From the NCBI RefSeq assembly GCF_018863195.1, contig NZ_JAHKRT010000006.1:62001-126000 (forward strand): a DNA stretch of 64,000 nucleotides, read 5' to 3'. The notes under the pieces were generated by a model. The model did no database searches. It was given only the letters and a program-made list of their open reading frames with translations, and had not been told where the DNA came from. This stretch comes from Sphingomonas quercus. Its GTDB lineage: Bacteria; Pseudomonadota; Alphaproteobacteria; Sphingomonadales; Sphingomonadaceae. Within the stretch, counting starts at the first letter, position 1, and each line of letters starts with the position of its first letter. Made by a program: the position numbers and the translations under genes. Shown here in pieces: positions 61,691 to 64,000 of the stretch.

Positions 61691-62356
61691 TCAGAAGGCG
61701 GCGGCGGCAGTCGGCCGGCGGCGGCGATTGCGCACGAGAAGGCCGACCAGGCCGAAGCCGAGCAGCATCGTCGCCCAGGTCGCTGGCTCCGGCACCGCGC
61801 CCGCTCCGCCGCCGGCGTCGGGGCGGCCGGCGGTGACGTTGGTGAACACGAAGGTCAGGTCGTTATAGTTGAGATCGCCGCCGCCGTTGAGGTCCTCGAA
61901 GCCGAGGAAGGTCCCGCCGGGCACGCCGATCCACGGCTCGCCGGCATAGGCCGAGGCGAAGATATGGTTGATGCCGTCGCCGTTCAGCGCGGCGTTGCTC
62001 GAAAAGATGTCGCCGGTGCTGGTGACGTTGACGAGGAACTCCAGCACGTCCCCGGCGCGGACATTGCCGAAATCGAGGCGCGTGAAGTTCGGCGTATTGT
62101 GGTTCTGGAAGACGCCGTCGGCGACGAGCTGGCCATTGACCTTCAGGCTCAGCGTCTCGTCATAGGACGCGGTCGAGCCCAGATAATAGCCGCTGAGCAG
62201 ACCGTCGCTGGTCGCCGTGAAGCGATAAAGGTCGGCGTTCTGCGTCCCGGCCTTGCCGAGATCCGGATAGCGATAGACGACATCCGTCGCCGCGGCGGGC
62301 GCGGCATACAGGGCAAGGGCCGCCACGCAGGTGGCGAACAGGGCAGGCGTGCGCAT
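61691..62356 (-). CDS. PEPxxWA-CTERM sorted secreted protein with DUF4114-like domain
   Basis: 221 residues. The signal peptide (ALFATCVAALALYAAPAAA) is followed by a secreted domain ending in FLGFEDLNGGGDLNYNDLTFVF, a DUF4114-type calcium-binding-like motif. The C-terminal sorting signal is VPEPATWATMLLGFGLVGLL plus RNRRRR: the PEP motif, a membrane helix and a basic tail. Exosortase would cleave it at the PEP region and move it to the surface or extracellular matrix. It is monocistronic, with a hairpin at about 61632-61665 downstream. No exosortase gene is in the window. The ATG start is preferred over an upstream TTG. Confidence 0.88.
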   Translation of the reverse strand: MRTPALFATCVAALALYAAPAAATDVVYRYPDLGKAGTQNADLYRFTATSDGLLSGYYLGSTASYDETLSLKVNGQLVADGVFQNHNTPNFTRLDFGNVRAGDVLEFLVNVTSTGDIFSSNAALNGDGINHIFASAYAGEPWIGVPGGTFLGFEDLNGGGDLNYNDLTFVFTNVTAGRPDAGGGAGAVPEPATWATMLLGFGLVGLLVRNRRRRPTAAAAF

Positions 62357-62400
62357 GTGGCGTTGATCCAGCAAGGGGCCGTCGGATCAGGCCGGCGGCG

Positions 62401-62481
62401 ACCGATTTCTATGCCAGATGCGCTACGCCCGCCCCCGTAAAGGGCGCAAGAAGTTTATTGGTTAACAATAGCTTGTTAACC
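62401..62481 (-). promoter_or_regulatory. Inverted repeat plus weak sigma-54-like element upstream of PEP-CTERM gene
   Basis: A perfect inverted repeat GGTTAACAA-TAGC-TTGTTAACC spans 62460-62481. Closer to the gene, the complement of 62401-62416 reads TGGCATAGAAATCGGT, which fits the -24 half of a sigma-54 promoter but only partly the -12 half. PEP-CTERM genes in other bacteria are often under a sigma-54 activator (family knowledge); here it is inference. Confidence 0.45.
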
Positions 62482-62536
62482 CTGTAACCGCGGCGCAGAG
62501 CCATCTTCGTCACCTATCGGCAACAGATTTTCGACT

Positions 62537-63082
62537 TCACGCCGCAAGTCTTACGCACGGATTGTCTTCCTCCGACAAGTCCAGCGTAAATTCCGCACAC
62601 TCCATCGGTCCGCCGCGACCGAGGCTGTGGCGCGGAACGACGCCGCCGGTCGGGCGGAAGCCGAGCTTGCGCAGCACGTTCCCCGACGCCGGATTGTCCA
62701 GCGCGTGGCTCGCGACCAGCCGCGGCAGGCGCAGCGAGCGGCGCGCCATGTCGATCACGGCGCGGCCGGCCTCGGTGGCGAAACCCAGCCCCCAGAAGCT
62801 GCGCGCCACCCAGTAGCCCAGCTCCGGCTCTCCTGCCTCGTCACGGTGCAGGCCGACGCCGCCGATCAGGCGCGGGGCCCCGGCGGTGCGCTGGAACATC
62901 AGCAGGCGCGGCAAATCGTCGGCCGGCTGGCTGAGGAAGGCGTCCGCCTCCTCCAGGCCATAGGGCCACGGCGCGCGCGCCAGGTTACGGATGACAGCTT
63001 CGTCGGCAATGGCCCGCGCCAGGGCGGGCGCATCCTCGCGCCAGCCGGGCCGCAGCAACAGCCGCTCAGTACGTGCGAACAT
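62537..63082 (-). CDS. GNAT-family N-acetyltransferase
   Basis: 181 residues of RimJ/RimL type: TERLLLRPGWREDAPALARAI at the start, then ELGYWVARSFWGLGFATEAGRAVIDMA with the acetyl-CoA loop, and ALDNPASGNVLRKLGFRPTG. It probably acetylates a protein N-terminus or small amine. ATG 63082 has GAGAGG nine bases upstream; the longer frame upstream is not conserved in style. It sits between rpmA and obgE, a frequent alphaproteobacterial arrangement. Confidence 0.9.
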   Translation of the reverse strand: MFARTERLLLRPGWREDAPALARAIADEAVIRNLARAPWPYGLEEADAFLSQPADDLPRLLMFQRTAGAPRLIGGVGLHRDEAGEPELGYWVARSFWGLGFATEAGRAVIDMARRSLRLPRLVASHALDNPASGNVLRKLGFRPTGGVVPRHSLGRGGPMECAEFTLDLSEEDNPCVRLAA

Positions 63083-63261
63083 CGTTATTAGCCTCTCCCT
63101 CGCGACGCGAGAACGCCCGTGACCGATGAAGGTTACCGGGGTGCGACAGTTTTTTTGAGGGAGATAGCAAGAAGGGAGGCGGGGGCGACCCGTCTCCCTC
63201 ACGCCCCGCCGAAGCGGGGCCTCGGGTCGCCCACCGGACGACCCGAAATCAGGTTCGTCCG

Positions 63262-63534
63262 TTATTCGGCCGCGATCGCCATAATCGCGTCTACCGATAC
63301 ATATTTGCGGCCGAGACGGCCCTCGTGGAACACGACGCGGCCAGCCGCGGTCGCGAACAGGGTATGATCCTTGCCGATGCCGACATTGCGGCCCGGATAG
63401 ACCTTCGTCCCGCGCTGGCGGATGATGATGTTGCCGCCGACCACTTCCTGGCCGCCGAACTTCTTCACGCCGAGGCGACGGCCTGCCGAATCGCGACCGT
63501 TGCGCGAGGAGCCGCCTGCTTTCTTATGTGCCAT
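63262..63534 (-). CDS. rpmA: 50S ribosomal protein L27
   Basis: 90 residues: [47 protein letters not shown] is the L27 signature. Its N-terminus reaches the peptidyl-transferase centre. It follows rplU by 25 bases. No N-terminal cleavable extension (as in Firmicutes) is present. Confidence 0.98.
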   Translation of the reverse strand: MAHKKAGGSSRNGRDSAGRRLGVKKFGGQEVVGGNIIIRQRGTKVYPGRNVGIGKDHTLFATAAGRVVFHEGRLGRKYVSVDAIMAIAAE

Positions 63535-63559
63535 TTCCGTCTACTCCTTCGCGTACCCG

Positions 63560-63916
63560 TCAGGCTTCGGCGGCGGCCGGCGCTTCCGCCTTGGCAGCCT
63601 TCTTCGAAGCCTTCTGCTCGCCGCCGATCGACACGATCTTGAGGATCGTGTGCTGCTGGCGGTGGCCGTTGCGGCGCCGATAATTGTGACGGCGACGCTT
63701 CTTGAACACGATCACCTTCTCGCCCTTGGCCTGGGCGACGATCTCCGCGGCGACAGTCAGACCCTCGGTCGACTTCACGTCCCCGCCCTCACCGGCGAAC
63801 AGCACGTCGGAAAGCGTCACGGACGCACCGGCCTCGCCGTCCAGCTTCTCGACGACGATCTTGTCTCCGGCGGCGACGCGATACTGCTTGCCGCCCGTGC
63901 GCACGATAGCGAACAT
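63560..63916 (-). CDS. rplU: 50S ribosomal protein L21
   Basis: 118 residues. [29 protein letters not shown] and [28 protein letters not shown] are L21. It is longer than the usual 103 because of a Lys/Ala-rich C-terminal tail (about 101-118), common in alphaproteobacteria. ATG 63916 is preferred. It is first of the rplU-rpmA operon; its promoter lies at or past 63917. Confidence 0.98.
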   Translation of the reverse strand: MFAIVRTGGKQYRVAAGDKIVVEKLDGEAGASVTLSDVLFAGEGGDVKSTEGLTVAAEIVAQAKGEKVIVFKKRRRHNYRRRNGHRQQHTILKIVSIGGEQKASKKAAKAEAPAAAEA

Positions 63917-64000
63917 GGCTCTCTTTCCAATCCGAATTCTGACCCGCACATGGAATCGGCCACGGCCGGCCCCCGCGCGGGAATGGGCCGCCTAGTTGAT

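Overview
The window is high-GC DNA from an alphaproteobacterium of the Sphingomonadales (Sphingomonas-like). Supporting signs are three large TonB-dependent receptors with sphingomonad-type plug sequences, a soluble serine palmitoyltransferase with its own acyl carrier protein (sphingolipid synthesis), a PEPxxWA-CTERM protein, and the purS/purQ/purC and rplU-rpmA-GNAT-obgE-proB gene orders. I see no phage genes, insertion sequences, rRNA or CRISPR array. The one RNA gene is a tRNA-Arg(TCT).

Layout. 1-6.9 kb: the N-terminal part of a TonB receptor, a FixJ/FixL-like pair whose kinase has no sensor domain, a small secreted protein, and an OmpR/EnvZ-type pair. 7.0-10.9 kb: a carbonic anhydrase-SulP operon, a TorF-type porin and a small cytochrome c. 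10.9-16.8 kb: a CitE-like lyase, then pncC-nadE (NAD recycling) followed by purM-purN and a small membrane protein. 16.9-25.0 kb: pepA-holC-ndk, lptD, a KdgK-type sugar kinase and a dioxygenase/flavin monooxygenase pair.

25.1-44.3 kb is the most interesting part. It is a catabolic island: an FAH-family hydrolase, an amidohydrolase lipoprotein, an organic-acid MFS carrier, an FMN hydroxyacid oxidase, a crotonase-family protein, a class III CoA-transferase, a GntR regulator, a cytochrome c, a PQQ dehydrogenase, a second PQQ-like propeller, a TonB receptor, a secreted bicupin, and two secreted propellers (YncE and NHL type). Five promoter regions in it carry the same 8-bp palindromic element (TGTATGCA, TGCATGCA or close variants). 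At four of them the element is doubled at 20-21 bp spacing, which suggests one GntR regulon. My reading is outer-membrane uptake, periplasmic quinoprotein oxidation with electrons passed to cytochrome c, import by the MFS carrier, then CoA activation. The substrate cannot be read from the sequence.

44.4-50.7 kb: a divergent flagellar export/rod cluster (fliN-fliO-fliP leftward; flgC-fliE-fliQ-fliR-flhB-flgI-flgJ-flgN-like rightward). 50.7-56.7 kb: a third TonB receptor, tRNA-Arg, a queuosine-precursor transporter, purC-purS-purQ and a DUF2171 protein. 56.7-64 kb: acp-spt with a nearby SDR that is a candidate ceramide reductase, then proB, obgE, a PEP-CTERM/DUF4114 protein, a GNAT acetyltransferase, rpmA and rplU. 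Two REP-like palindromic repeats lie at 16.8 kb and 60.4 kb.
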